A DNA stretch of 64,000 nucleotides from Auanema rhodensis (lineage: Eukaryota > Nematoda > Chromadorea > Rhabditida > Rhabditidae). The stretch lies in the NCBI GenBank assembly GCA_964057225.1, contig OZ059898.1:1860001-1924000 (forward strand). The letters run 5' to 3'. Positions 37,558-51,248 of this stretch are shown here, piece by piece; the stretch's first letter is position 1; the number at the start of each line of letters is the position of its first letter. Position numbers and translations under genes: made by a program. Below the pieces are notes generated by a model. It was not told the DNA's origin and made no database searches. It saw only the letters and a list, made by a program, of their open reading frames with translations.

Positions 37558-40500
37558 GTTGAATAACATTGTCCATCATCTTTGATTTGAAAAAAGGAAT
37601 CTAAAAACATCTACTTTTTGCTAAATTATTTTGAAATTTTTCGTAAAAATTTTTGTCAAAATGTTTTTGGAAGCAATGTTGAGTGTACATGGAAACTCAA
37701 CATACACTAATGCATCATTTTTCAAACGATCATAACTAATTTTTGTATTAAGCGTTTCTCAATGTAGTATAGTGCATTCGATGCGGATTTTTAAGCTGCG
37801 TCGATCTGTGTTATCAGATTTGCGCTAGCTTAAAAATGCACCGAGATATCAACTGATATAAGTTCACACTTATATCCTCGATTTTCACCCTGAAGAATTA
37901 ATTTTTTCGTTGAATAACATTGTCCATCATCTTTGCTTTGAAAAAAGGAATCTAAAAACATCTACTTTTTGCTAAATTATTTTGAAATTTTTCGTAAAAA
38001 TTTTTGTCAAAATGTTTTTGGAAGCAATGTTGAGTGTACATGGAAACTCAACATACACTAATGCATCATTTTTCAAACGATCATAACTAATTTTTGTATT
38101 AAGCGTTTCTCAATGTAGTATAGTGCATTCGATGCGGATTTTTAAACTGCGTCGATCTGTGTTATCAGATTTGCGCTAGCTTAAAAATGCACCGAGATAT
38201 CAACTGATATAAGTTCACACTTATATCCTCGATTTTCACCCTGAAGAATTAATTTTTTCGTTGAATAACATTGTCCATCGTCTTTGCTTTGAAAAAAGGA
38301 ATCTAAAAACATCTACTTTTTGCTAAATTATTTTGAAATTTTTCGAAAAAATTTTTGTCAAAATGTTTTTGGAAGCAATGTTGAGTGTACATGGAAACTT
38401 AACATACACTAATGCATCATTTTTCAAACGATCATAACTAATTTTTGTATTAAGCGTTTTTCAATGTAGTATAGTGCATTCGATGCGGATTTTTAAGCTG
38501 CGTCGATCTGTGTTATCAGATTTGCGCTAGCTTAAAAATGCACCGAGATATCAACTGATATAAGTTCACACTTATATCCTCGATTTTCACCCTGAAGAAT
38601 TAATTTTTTCGTTGAATAACATCGTCCATCGTCTTTGCCTTGAAAAAAGGAATCTAAAAACATCTACTTTTTGCTAAATTATTTTGAAATTTTTCGAAAA
38701 AATTTTTGTCCAAATGTTTTTGGAAGCAATGTTGAGTGTACATGGAAACTCAACATACACTAATGCATCATTTTTCAAACAATCATAACTAATTTTTGTA
38801 TTAAGCGTTTCTCAATGTAGTATAGTGCATTCGATGCGGATTTTTAAGCTGCGTCGATCTGTGTTATCAGATTTGCGCTAGCTTAAAAATGCACCGAGAT
38901 ATCAACTGATATAAGTTCACACTTATATCCTCGATTTTCACCCTGAAGAATTAATTTTTTCGTTGAATAACATTGTCCATCGTCTTTGCCTTGAAAAAAG
39001 GAATCTAAAAACATCTACTTTTTGCTAAATTATTTTGAAATTTTTCGAAAAAATTTTTGTCGAAATGTTTTTGGAAGCAATGTTGAGTGTACATGGAAAC
39101 TCAACATACACTAATGCATCATTTTTCAAACGATCATAACTAATTTTTGTATTAAGCGTTTTTCAATGTAGTATAGTGCATTCGATGCGGATTTTTAAGC
39201 TGCGTCGATCTGTGTTATCAGATTTGCGCTAGCTTAAAAATGCACCGAGATATCAACTGGTATAAGTTCACACTTATATCCTCGATTTTCACCCTGAAGA
39301 ATTAATTTTTTCGTTGAATAACATTGTCCATCGTCTTTGCCTTGAAAAAAGGAATCTAAAAACATCTACTTTTTGCTAAATTATTTTGAAATTTTTCGAA
39401 AAAATTTTTGTCAAAATGTTTTTGGAAGCAATGTTGAGTGTACATGGAAACTCAACATACACTAATGCATCATTTTTCAAACAATCATAACTAATTTTTG
39501 TATTAAGCGTTTCTCAATGTAGTATAGTGCATTCGATGCGGATTTTTAAGCTGCGTCGATCTGTGTTATCAGATTTGCGCTAGCTTAAAAATGCACCGAG
39601 ATATCAACTGATATAAGTTCACACTTATATCCTCGATTTTCACCCTTGAAGAATTAATTTTTTCGTTGAATAACATTGTCCATCGTCTTTGCCTTGAAGA
39701 AAGGAATCTAAAAACATCTACTTTTTGCTAAATTATTTTGAAATTTTTCGAAAAAATTTTTGTCGAAATGTTTTTGGAAGCAATGTTGAGTGTACATGGA
39801 AACTCAACATACACTAATGCATCATTTTTCAAACGATCATAACTAATTTTTGTATTAAGCGTTTTTCAATGTAGTATAGTGCATTCGATGCGGATTTTTA
39901 AGCTGCGTCGATCTGTGTTATCAGATTTGCGCTAGCTTAAAAATGCACCGAGATATCAACTGGTATAAGTTCACACTTATATCCTCGATTTTCACCCTGA
40001 AGAATTAATTTTTTCGTTGAATAACATTGTCCATCGTCTTTGCCTTGAAAAAAGGAATCTAAAAACATCTACTTTTTGCTAAATTATTTTGAAATTTTTC
40101 GAAAAAATTTTTGTCAAAATGTTTTTGGAAGCAATGTTGAGTGTACATGGAAACTCAACATACACTAATGCATCATTTTTCAAACGATCATAACTAATTT
40201 TTGTAATAAGCTTTTTTCAATGTAGTATAGTGCATTCGATGCGGATTTTTAAGCTGCGTCGATCTGTGTTATCAGATTTGCGCTAGCTTAAAAATGCACC
40301 AAGATATCAACTGATATAAGTTCACACTTATATCCTCGATTTTCACCCTGAAGAATTAATTTTTTCGTTGAATAACATTGTTCATCGTCTTTGCTTTGAA
40401 AAAAGGAATCTAAAAACATCTACTTTTTGCTAAATTATTTTGAAATTTTTCGAAAAAATTTTTGTCAAAATGTTTTTGGAAGCAATGTTGAGTGTACATG

Positions 40501-41419
40501 GAAACTCAACATACACTAATGCATCATTTTTCAAACGATCATAACTAATTTTTGTATTAAGCGTTTCTCAATGTAGTATAGTGCATTCGATGCGGATTTT
40601 TAAGCTGCGTCGATCTGTGTTATCAGATTTGCGCTAGCTTAAAAATGCACCGAGATATCAACTGATATAAGTTCACACTTATATCCTCGATTTTCACCCT
40701 GAAGAATTAATTTTTTCGTTGAATAACATTGTCCATCATCTTTGCTTTGAAAAAAGGAATCTAAAAACATCTACTTTTTGCTAAATTATTTTGAAATTTT
40801 TCGTAAAAATTTTTGTCAAAATGTTTTTGGAAGCAATGTTGAGTGTACATGGAAACTCAACATACACTAATGCATCATTTTTCAAACGATCATAACTAAT
40901 TTTTGTATTAAGCGTTTCTCAATGTAGTATAGTGCATTCGATGCGGATTTTTAAGCTGCGTCGATCTGTGTTATCAGATTTGCGCTAGCTTAAAAATGCA
41001 CCGAGATATCAACTGATATAAGTTCACACTTATATCCTCGATTTTCACCCTGAAGAATTAATTTTTTCGTTGAATAACATTGTCCATCGTCTTTGCCTTG
41101 AAAAAAGGAATCTAAAAACATCTACTTTTTGCTAAATTATTTTGAAATTTTTCGAAAAAATTTTTGTCAAAATGTTTTTGGAAGCAATGTTGAGTGTACA
41201 TGGAAACTCAACATACACTAATGCATCATTTTTCAAACGATCATAACTAATTTTTGTATTAAGCGTTTTTCAATGTAGTATAGTGCATTCGATGCGGATT
41301 TTTAAGCTGCGTCGATCTGTGTTATCAGATTTGCGCTAGCTTAAAAATGCACCGAGATATCAACTGGTATAAGTTCACACTTATATCCTCGATTTTCACC
41401 CTGAAGAATTAATTTTTTC
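37558..41419 (+). repeat. Spacer of the large duplication, monomers 107-117, including a dimer repeat
   Basis: These monomers separate the two large duplicated blocks and do not match a counterpart in order. Monomers 110 and 112 share 'acaatcata' (offset 171 G to A), and monomers 111 and 113 share 'gtcgaaatg' (offset 102 A to G). Thus 38611-39312 and 39313-40015 form a tandem dimer. Monomer 114 combines 'gtaataag' with 'ctttttt' and 'caccaag'. One single-base insertion lies at the end of monomer 112. Everything is still the same 351-bp satellite. Confidence 0.8.
39646..39647 (+). other. Single-base insertion in the array (extra T)
   Basis: The usual 'caccctgaag' reads 'cacccttgaa' here, adding one T at the end of monomer 112 and making it 352 bp. 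It is one of only three indels in the window and is absent from all other monomers. Confidence 0.9.
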
Positions 41420-41606
41420 GTTGAATAACATTGTCCATCGTCTTTGCCTTGAAAAAAGGAATCTAAAAACATCTACTTTTTGCTAAATTATTTTGAAATT
41501 TTTCGAAAAAATTTTTGTCAAAATGTTTTTGGAAGCAATGTTGAGTGTACATGGAAACTCAACATACACTAATGCATCATTTTTCAAACGATCATAACTA
41601 ATTTTT

Positions 41607-44600
41607 GTAATAAGCGTTTTTCAAAGTAGTATAGTGCATTCGATGCGGATTTTTAAGCTGCGTCGATCTGTGTTATCAGATTTGCGCTAGCTTAAAAATG
41701 CACCGAGATATCAACTGATATAAGTTCACACTTATATCCTCGATTTTCACCCTGAAGAATTAATTTTTTCGTTGAATAACATTGTCCATCGTCTTTGCTT
41801 TAAAAAAAGGAATCTAAAAACATCTACTTTTTGCTAAATTATTTTGAAATTTTTCGAAAAAATTTTTGTCAAAATGTTTTTGGAAGCAATGTTGAGTGTA
41901 CATGGAAACTCAACATACACTAATGCATCATTTTTCAAACGATCATAACTAATTTTTGTATTAAGCGTTTCTCAATGTAGTATAGTGCATTCGATGCGGA
42001 TTTTTAAGCTGCGTCGATCTGTGTTATCAGATTTGCGCTAGCTTAAAAATGCACCGAGATATCAACTGATATAAGTTCACACTTATATCCTCGATTTTCA
42101 CCCTGAAGAATTAATTTTTTCGTTGAATAACATTGTCCATCATCTTTGCTTTGAAAAAAGGAATCTAAAAACATCTACTTTTTGCTAAATTATTTTGAAA
42201 TTTTTCGTAAAAATTTTTGTCAAAATGTTTTTGGAAGCAATGTTGAGTGTACATGGAAACTCAACATACACTAATGCATCATTTTTCAAACGATCATAAC
42301 TAATTTTTGTATTAAGCGTTTCTCAATGTAGTATAGTGCATTCGATGCGGATTTTTAAGCTGCGTCGATCTGTGTTATCAGATTTGCGCTAGCTTAAAAA
42401 TGCACCGAGATATCAACTGATATAAGTTCACACTTATATCCTCGATTTTCACCCTGAAGAATTAATTTTTTCGTTGAATAACATTGTCCATCATCTTTGC
42501 TTTGAAAAAAGGAATCTAAAAACATCTACTTTTTGCTAAATTATTTTGAAATTTTTCGTAAAAATTTTTGTCAAAATGTTTTTGGAAGCAATGTTGAGTG
42601 TACATGGAAACTCAACATACACTAATGCATCATTTTTCAAACGATCATAACTAATTTTTGTATTAAGCGTTTCTCAATGTAGTATAGTGCATTCGATGCG
42701 GATTTTTAAGCTGCGTCGATCTGTGCTATCAGATTTGCGCTAGCTTAAAAATGCACCGAGATATCAACTGATATAAGTTCACACTTATATCCTCGATTTT
42801 CACCCTGAAGAATTAATTTTTTCGTTGAATAACATTGTCCATCATCTTTGCTTTGAAAAAAGGAATCTAAAAACATCTACTTTTTGCTAAATTATTTTGA
42901 AATTTTTCGTAAAAATTTTTGTCAAAATGTTTTTGGAAGCAATGTTGAGTGTACATGGAAACTCAACATACACTAATGCATCATTTTTCAAACGATCATA
43001 ACTAATTTTTGTATTAAGCGTTTCTCAATGTAGTATAGTGCATTCGATGCGGATTTTTAAGCTGCGTCGATCTGTGTTATCAGATTTGCGCTAGCTTAAA
43101 AATGCACCGAGATATCAACTGATATAAGTTCACACTTATATCCTCGATTTTCACCCTGAAGAATTAATTTTTTCGTTGAATAACATTGTCCATCGTCTTT
43201 GCCTTGAAAAAAGGAATCTAAAAACATCTACTTTTTGCTAAATTATTTTGAAATTTTTCGAAAAAATTTTTGTCAAAATGTTTTTGGAAGCAATGTTGAG
43301 TGTACATGGAAACTCAACATACACTAATGCATCATTTTTCAAACGATCATAACTAATTTTTGTATTAAGCGTTTTTCAATGTAGTATAGTGCATTCGATG
43401 CGGATTTTTAAGCTGCGTCGATCTGTGTTATCAGATTTGCGCTAGCTTAAAAATGCACCGAGATATCAACTGGTATAAGTTCACACTTATATCCTCGATT
43501 TTCACCCTGAAGAATTAATTTTTTCGTTGAATAACATTGTCCATCGTCTTTGCCTTGAAAAAAGGAATCTAAAAACATCTACTTTTTGCTAAATTATTTT
43601 GAAATTTTTCGAAAAAATTTTTGTCAAAATGTTTTTGGAAGCAATGTTGAGTGTACATGGAAACTCAACATACACTAATGCATCATTTTTCAAACGATCA
43701 TAACTAATTTTTGTAATAAGCGTTTTTCAAAGTAGTATAGTGCATTCGATGCGGATTTTTAAGCTGCGTCGATCTGTGTTATCAGATTTGCGCTAGCTTA
43801 AAAATGCACCGAGATATCAACTGATATAAGTTCACACTTATATCCTCGATTTTCACCCTGAAGAATTAATTTTTTCGTTGAATAACATTGTCCATCGTCT
43901 TTGCTTTGAAAAAAGGAATCTAAAAACATCTACTTTTTGCTAAATTATTTTGAAATTTTTCGAAAAAATTTTTGTCAAAATGTTTTTGGAAGCAATGTTG
44001 AGTGTACATGGAAACTCAACATACACTAATGCATCATTTTTCAAACGATCATAACTAATTTTTGTATTAAGCGTTTCTCAATGTAGTATAGTGCATTCGA
44101 TGCGGATTTTTAAGCTGCGTCGATCTGTGTTATCAGATTTGCGCTAGCTTAAAAATGCACCGAGATATCAACTGATATAAGTTCACACTTATATCCTCGA
44201 TTTTCACCCTGAAGAATTAATTTTTTCGTTGAATAACATTGTCCATCATCTTTGCTTTGAAAAAAGGAATCTAAAAACATCTACTTTTTGCTAAATTATT
44301 TTGAAATTTTTCGTAAAAATTTTTGTCAAAATGTTTTTGGAAGCAATGTTGAGTGTACATGGAAACTCAACATACACTAATGCATCATTTTTCAAACGAT
44401 CATAACTAATTTTTGTATTAAGCGTTTCTCAATGTAGTATAGTGCATTCGATGCGGATTTTTAAGCTGCGTCGATCTGTGTTATCAGATTTGCGCTAGCT
44501 TAAAAATGCACCGAGATATCAACTGATATAAGTTCACACTTATATCCTCGATTTTCACCCTGAAGAATTAATTTTTTCGTTGAATAACATTGTCCATCAT

Positions 44601-47386
44601 CTTTGCTTTGAAAAAAGGAATCTAAAAACATCTACTTTTTGCTAAATTATTTTGAAATTTTTCGTAAAAATTTTTGTCAAAATGTTTTTGGAAGCAATGT
44701 TGAGTGTACATGGAAACTCAACATACACTAATGCATCATTTTTCAAACGATCATAACTAATTTTTGTATTAAGCGTTTCTCAATGTAGTATAGTGCATTC
44801 GATGCGGATTTTTAAGCTGCGTCGATCTGTGTTATCAGATTTGCGCTAGCTTAAAAATGCACCGAGATATCAACTGATATAAGTTCACACTTATATCCTC
44901 GATTTTCACCCTGAAGAATTAATTTTTTCGTTGAATAACATTGTCCATCATCTTTGCTTTGAAAAAAGGAATCTAAAAACATCTACTTTTTGCTAAATTA
45001 TTTTGAAATTTTTCGTAAAAATTTTTGTCAAAATGTTTTTGGAAGCAATGTTGAGTGTACATGGAAACTCAACATACACTAATGCATCATTTTTCAAACG
45101 ATCATAACTAATTTTTGTATTAAGCGTTTCTCAATGTAGTATAGTGCATTCGATGCGGATTTTTAAGCTGCGTCGATCTGTGTTATCAGATTTGCGCTAG
45201 CTTAAAAATGCACCGAGATATCAACTGATATAAGTTCACACTTATATCCTCGATTTTCACCCTGAAGAATTAATTTTTTCGTTGAATAACATTGTCCATC
45301 GTCTTTGCCTTGAAAAAAGGAATCTAAAAACATCTACTTTTTGCTAAATTATTTTGAAATTTTTCGAAAAAATTTTTGTCAAAATGTTTTTGGAAGCAAT
45401 GTTGAGTGTACATGGAAACTCAACATACACTAATGCATCATTTTTCAAACGATCATAACTAATTTTTGTATTAAGCGTTTCTCAATGTAGTATAGTGCAT
45501 TCGATGCGGATTTTTAAGCTGCGTCGATCTGTGTTATCAGATTTGCGCTAGCTTAAAAATGCACCGAGATATCAACTGATATAAGTTCACACTTATATCC
45601 TCGATTTTCACCCTGAAGAATTAATTTTTTCGTTGAATAACATTGTCCATCATCTTTGCTTTGAAAAAAGGAATCTAAAAACATCTACTTTTTGCTAAAT
45701 TATTTTGAAAATTTTCGTAAAAATTTTTGTCAAAATGTTTTTGGAAGCAATGTTGAGTGTACATGGAAACTCAACATACACTAATGCATCATTTTTCAAA
45801 CGATCATAACTAATTTTTGTATTAAGCGTTTCTCAATGTAGTATAGTGCATTCGATGCGGATTTTTAAGCTGCGTCGATCTGTGTTATCAGATTTGCGCT
45901 AGCTTAAAAATGCACCGAGATATCAACTGATATAAGTTCACACTTATATCCTCGATTTTCACCCTGAAGAATTAATTTTTTCGTTGAATAACATTGTCCA
46001 TCGTCTTTGCCTTGAAAAAAGGAATCTAAAAACATCTACTTTTTGCTAAATTATTTTGAAATTTTTCGAAAAAATTTTTGTCAAAATGTTTTTGGAAGCA
46101 ATGTTGAGTGTACATGGAAACTCAACATACACTAATGCATCATTTTTCAAACGATCATAACTAATTTTTGTATTAAGCGTTTTTCAATGTAGTATAGTGC
46201 ATTCGATGCGGATTTTTAAGCTGCGTCGATCTGTGTTATCAGATTTGCGCTAGCTTAAAAATGCACCGAGATATCAACTGGTATAAGTTCACACTTATAT
46301 CCTCGATTTTCACCCTGAAGAATTAATTTTTTCGTTGAATAACATTGTCCATCGTCTTTGCCTTGAAAAAAGGAATCTAAAAACATCTACTTTTTGCTAA
46401 ATTATTTTGAAATTTTTCGAAAAAATTTTTGTCAAAATGTTTTTGGAAGCAATGTTGAGTGTACATGGAAACTCAACATACACTAATGCATCATTTTTCA
46501 AACGATCATAACTAATTTTTGTATTAAGCGTTCCTCAATGTAGTATAGTGCTTTCGATGCGGATTTTTAAGCTGCGTCGATCTGTGTTATCAGATTTGCG
46601 CTAGCTTAAAAATGCACCGAGATATCAACTGGTATAAGTTCACACTTATATCCTCGATTTTCACCCTGAAGAATTAATTTTTTCGTTGAATAACAGTGTC
46701 CATCGTCTTTGCCTTGAAAAAAGGAATCTAAAAACATCTACTTTTTGCTAAATTATCTTGAAATTTTTCGAAAAAATTTTTGTCAAAATGTTTTTGGAAG
46801 CAATGTTGAGTGTACATGGAAACTCAACATACACTAATGCATCATTTTTCAAACGATCATAACTAATTTTTGTATTAAGCGTTTCTCAATGTAGTATAGT
46901 GCATTCGATGCGGATTTTTAAGCTGCGTCGATCTGTGTTATCAGATTTGCGCTAGCTTAAAAATGCACCGAGATATCAACTGGTATAAGTTCACACTTAT
47001 ATCCTCGATTTTCACCCTGAAGAATTAATTTTTTCGTTGAATAACATTGTCCATCGTCTTTGCCTTGAAAAAAGGAATCTAAAAACATCTACTTTTTGCT
47101 AAATTATTTTGAAATTTTTCGAAAAAATTTTTGTCAAAATGTTTTTGGAAGCAATGTTGAGTGTACATGGAAACTCAACATACACTAATGCATCATTTTT
47201 CAAACGATCATAACTAATTTTTGTATTAAGCGTTTCTCAATGTAGTATAGTGCATTCGATGCGGATTTTTAAGCTGCGTCGATCTGTGTTATCAGATTTG
47301 CGCTAGCTTAAAAATGCACCGAGATATCAACTGGTATAAGTTCACACTTATATCCTCGATTTCCACCCTGAAGAATTGATTTTTTC
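41607..47386 (+). repeat. Downstream copy of the large duplication (monomers 118-134)
   Basis: This block repeats 31427-37206 with the same order of all diagnostic types, including its own internal six-monomer pair ('gtaataag' at 41607 and 43713). I noticed very few differences from the upstream copy; one is 'gaaaatttt' in monomer 130 where monomer 101 has 'gaaattttt'. The high identity over nearly 6 kb, against visibly larger differences between adjacent monomers, shows that the duplication is more recent than the divergence of monomer types. It either arose by a large unequal exchange or is an assembly duplication. Confidence 0.88.
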
Positions 47387-50300
47387 GTTGAATAACATTG
47401 TCCATCGTCTTTGCCTTGAAAAAAGGAATCTAAAAACATCTACTTTTTGCTAAATTATTTTGAAATTTTTCGAAAAAATTTTTGTCAAAATGTTTTTGGA
47501 AGCAATGTTGAGTGTACATGGAAACTCAACATACACTAATGCATCATTTTTCAAACGATCATAACTAATTTTTGTATTAAGCGTTTTTCAATGTAGTATA
47601 GTGCATTCGATGCGGATTTTTAAGCTGCGTCGATCTGTGTTATCAGATTTGCGCTAGCGTAAAAATGCACCGAGATATCAACTGGTATAAGTTCACAATT
47701 ATATCCTCGATTTTCACCCTGAAGAATTAATTTTTTCGTTGAATAACATTGTCCATCGTCTTTGCCTTGAAAAAAGGAATCTAAAAACATCTACTTTTTG
47801 CTAAATTATTTTGAAATTTTTCGAAAAAATTTTTGTCAAAATGTTTTTGGAAGCAATGTTGAGTGTACATGGAAACTCAACATACACTAATGCATCATTT
47901 TTCAAACGATCATAACTAATTTTTGTATTAAGCGTTTTTCAATGTAGTATAGTGCATTCGATGCGGATTTTTAAGCTGCGTCGATCTGTGTTATCAGATT
48001 TGCGCTAGCTTAAAAATGCACCGAGATATCAACTGGTATAAGTTCACACTTATATCCTCGATTTTCACCCTGAAGAATTAATTTTTTCGTTGAATAACAT
48101 TGTCCATCGTCTTTGCCTTGAAAAAAAGGAATCTAAAAACATCTACTTTTTGCTAAATTATTTTGAAATTTTTCGAAAAAATTTTTGTCAAAATGTTTTT
48201 GGAAGCAATGTTGAGTGTACATGGAAACTCAACATACACTAATGCATCATTTTTCAAACGATCATAACTAATTTTTGTATTAAGCGTTTCTCAATGTAGT
48301 ATAGTGCATTCGATGCGGATTTTTAAGCTGCGTCGATCTGTGTTATCAGATTTGCGCTAGCTTAAAAATGCACCGAGATATTAACTGATATAAGTTCACA
48401 CTTATATCCTCGATTTTCACCCTGAAGAATTAATTTTTTCGTTGAATAACAGTGTCCATCGTCTTTGCCTTGAAAAAAGGAATCTAAAAACATCTACTTT
48501 TTGCTAAATTATTTTGAAATTTTTCGAAAAAATTTTTGTCAAAATGTTTTTGGAAGCAATGTTGAGTGTACATGGAAACTCAACATACACTAATGCATCA
48601 TTTTTCAAACGATCATAACTAATTTTTGTATTAAGCGTTTTTCAATGTAGTATAGTGCATTCGATGCGGATTTTTAAGCTGCGTCGATCTGTGTTATCAG
48701 ATTTGCGCTAGCTTAAAAATGCACCGAGATATCAACTGGTATAAGTTCACAATTATATCCTCGATTTTCACCCTGAAGAATTAATTTTTTCGTTGAATAA
48801 CATTGTCCATCGTCTTTGCCTTGAAAAAAGAAATCTAAAAACATCTACTTTTTGCTAAATTATTTTGAAATTTTTCGAAAAAATTTTTGTCAAAATGTTT
48901 TTGGAAGCAATGTTGAGTGTACATGGAAACTCAACATACACTAATGCATCATTTTTCAAACGATCATAACTAATTTTTGTATTAAGCGTTTCTCAATGTA
49001 GTATAGTGCATTCGATGCGGATTTTTAAGCTGCGTCGATCTGTGTTATCAGATTTGCGCTAGCGTAAAAATGCACCGAGATATCAACTGGTATAAGTTCA
49101 CAATTATATCCTCGATTTTCACCCTGAAGAATTAATTTTTTCGTTGAATAACATTGTCCATCGTCTTTGCCTTGAAAAAAGGAATCTAAAAACATCTACT
49201 TTTTGCTAAATTATTTTGAAATTTTTCGAAAAAATTTTTGTCAAAATGTTTTTGGAAGCAATGTTGAGTGTACATGGAAACTCAACATACACTAATGCAT
49301 CATTTTTCAAACGATCATAACTAATTTTTGTATTAAGCGTTTTTCAATGTAGTATAGTGCATTCGATGCGGATTTTTAAGCTGCGTCGATCTGTGTTATC
49401 AGATTTGCGCTAGCTTAAAAATGCACCGAGATATCAACTGGTATAAGTTCACACTTATATCCTCGATTTTCACCCTGAAGAATTAATTTTTTTGTTGAAT
49501 AACATTGTCCATCGTCTTTGCCTTGAAAAAAGGAATCTAAAAACATCTACTTTTTGCTAAATTATTTTGAAATTTTTCGAAAAAATTTTTGTCAAAATGT
49601 TTTTGGAAGCAATGTTGAGTGTACATGGAAACTCAACATACACTAATGCATCATTTTTCAAACGATCATAACTAATTTTTGTATTAAGCGTTTCTCAATG
49701 TAGTATAGTGCATTCGATGCGGATTTTTAAGCTGCGTCGATCTGTGTTATCAGATTTGCGCTAGCTTAAAAATGCACCGAGATATCAACTGGTATAAGTT
49801 CACACTTATATCCTCGATTTCCACCCTGAAGAATTGATTTTTTCGTTGAATAACATTGTCCATCGTCTTTGCCTTGAAAAAAGGAATCTAAAAACATCTA
49901 CTTTTTGCTAAATTATTTTGAAATTTTTCGAAAAAATTTTTGTCAAAATGTTTTTGGAAGCAATGTTGAGTGTACATGGAAACTCAACATACACTAATGC
50001 ATTATTTTTCAAACGATCATAACTAATTTTTGTATTAAGCGTTTTTCAATGTAGTATAGTGCATTCGATGCGGATTTTTAAGCTGCGTCGATCTGTGTTA
50101 TCAGATTTGCGCTAGCGTAAAAATGCACCGAGATATCAACTGGTATAAGTTCACAATTATATCCTCGATTTTCACCCTGAAGAATTAATTTTTTCGTTGA
50201 ATAACATTGTCCATCGTCTTTGCCTTGAAAAAAGGAATCTAAAAACATCTACTTTTTGCTAAATTATTTTGAAATTTTTCGAAAAAATTTTTGTCAAAAT

Positions 50301-51248
50301 GTTTTTGGAAGCAATGTTGAGTGTACATGGAAACTCAACATACACTAATGCATCATTTTTCAAACGATCATAACTAATTTTTGTATTAAGCGTTTTTCAA
50401 TGTAGTATAGTGCATTCGATGCGGATTTTTAAGCTGCGTCGATCTGTGTTATCAGATTTGCGCTAGCTTAAAAATGCACCGAGATATCAACTGGTATAAG
50501 TTCACACTTATATCCTCGATTTTCACCCTGAAGAATTAATTTTTTCGTTGAATTACATTGTCCATCGTCTTTGCCTTGAAAAAAGGAATCTAAAAACATC
50601 TACTTTTTGCTAAATTATTTTGAAATTTTTCGAAAAAATTTTTGTCAAAATGTTTTTGGAAGCAATGTTGAGTGTACATGGAAACTCAACATACACTAAT
50701 GCATCATTTTTCAAACGATCATAACTAATTTTTGTATTAAGCGTTTCTCAATGTAGTATAGTGCATTCGATGCGGATTTTTAAGCTGCGTCGATCTGTGT
50801 TATCAGATTTGCGCTAGCTTAAAAATGCACCGAGATATTAACTGATATAAGTTCACACTTATATCCTCGATTTTCACCCTGAAGAATTAATTTTTTCGTT
50901 GAATAACAGTGTCCATCGTCTTTGCCTTGAAAAAAGGAATCTAAAAACATCTACTTTTTGCTAAATTATTTTGAAATTTTTCGAAAAAATTTTTGTCAAA
51001 ATGTTTTTGGAAGCAATGTTGAGTGTACATGGAAACTCAACATACACTAATGCATCATTTTTCAAACGATCATAACTAATTTTTGTATTAAGCGTTTTTC
51101 AATGTAGTATAGTGCATTCGATGCGGATTTTTAAGCTGCGTCGATCTGTGTTATCAGATTTGCGCTAGCTTAAAAATGCACCGAGATATCAACTGGTATA
51201 AGTTCACAATTATATCCTCGATTTTCACCCTGAAGAATTAATTTTTTC
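47036..51248 (+). repeat. Seven-monomer higher-order repeat, monomers 134-138 and 141-145
   Basis: Monomer 134 ('ttccaccc', 'gaattgat'), 135 ('gctagcgta', 'ctggtat', 'acaatta'), 136, 137 ('ttaactgat') and 138 ('acagtgtc', 'acaatta') recur in the same order at 141-145, a 7-period offset of 2457 bp net of the one-base insertion at 48121. The first block runs 47036-48791 and the second 49494-51248. Private changes in the second include 'gcattattt' in monomer 142 and 'gttgaattac' in monomer 144. Monomers 139-140 and 146-147 agree only partly. Confidence 0.84.
48121..48127 (+). other. Single-base insertion in an A-run
   Basis: The A-run at offsets 33-38 has seven A residues here and six in the consensus, making monomer 137 352 bp. 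The shorter run is uniform elsewhere, apart from point substitutions. Confidence 0.9.

Larger units (their letters stand above)
31240..47035 (+). repeat. Array region III: monomers 89-133, containing the 'catcatc/cgtaaaaa' subtype
   Basis: This region is defined by a subtype absent elsewhere in the window: 'catcatc' (offset 21 G to A), 'gcttt' (offset 29 C to T) and 'cgtaaaaa' (offset 87 A to T), linked in the same copies. I count 17 such monomers (91-93, 97-99, 101, 107, 108, 116, 120-122, 126-128 and 130); monomer 107 has a private 'gattt' at offset 28. They are interspersed with monomers carrying 'gtaataag', 'tttcaatg' (offset 201) and 'ctggtat' (offset 299). The order of types repeats in nested fashion, as listed separately. 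No gene-like sequence is present. Confidence 0.93.
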
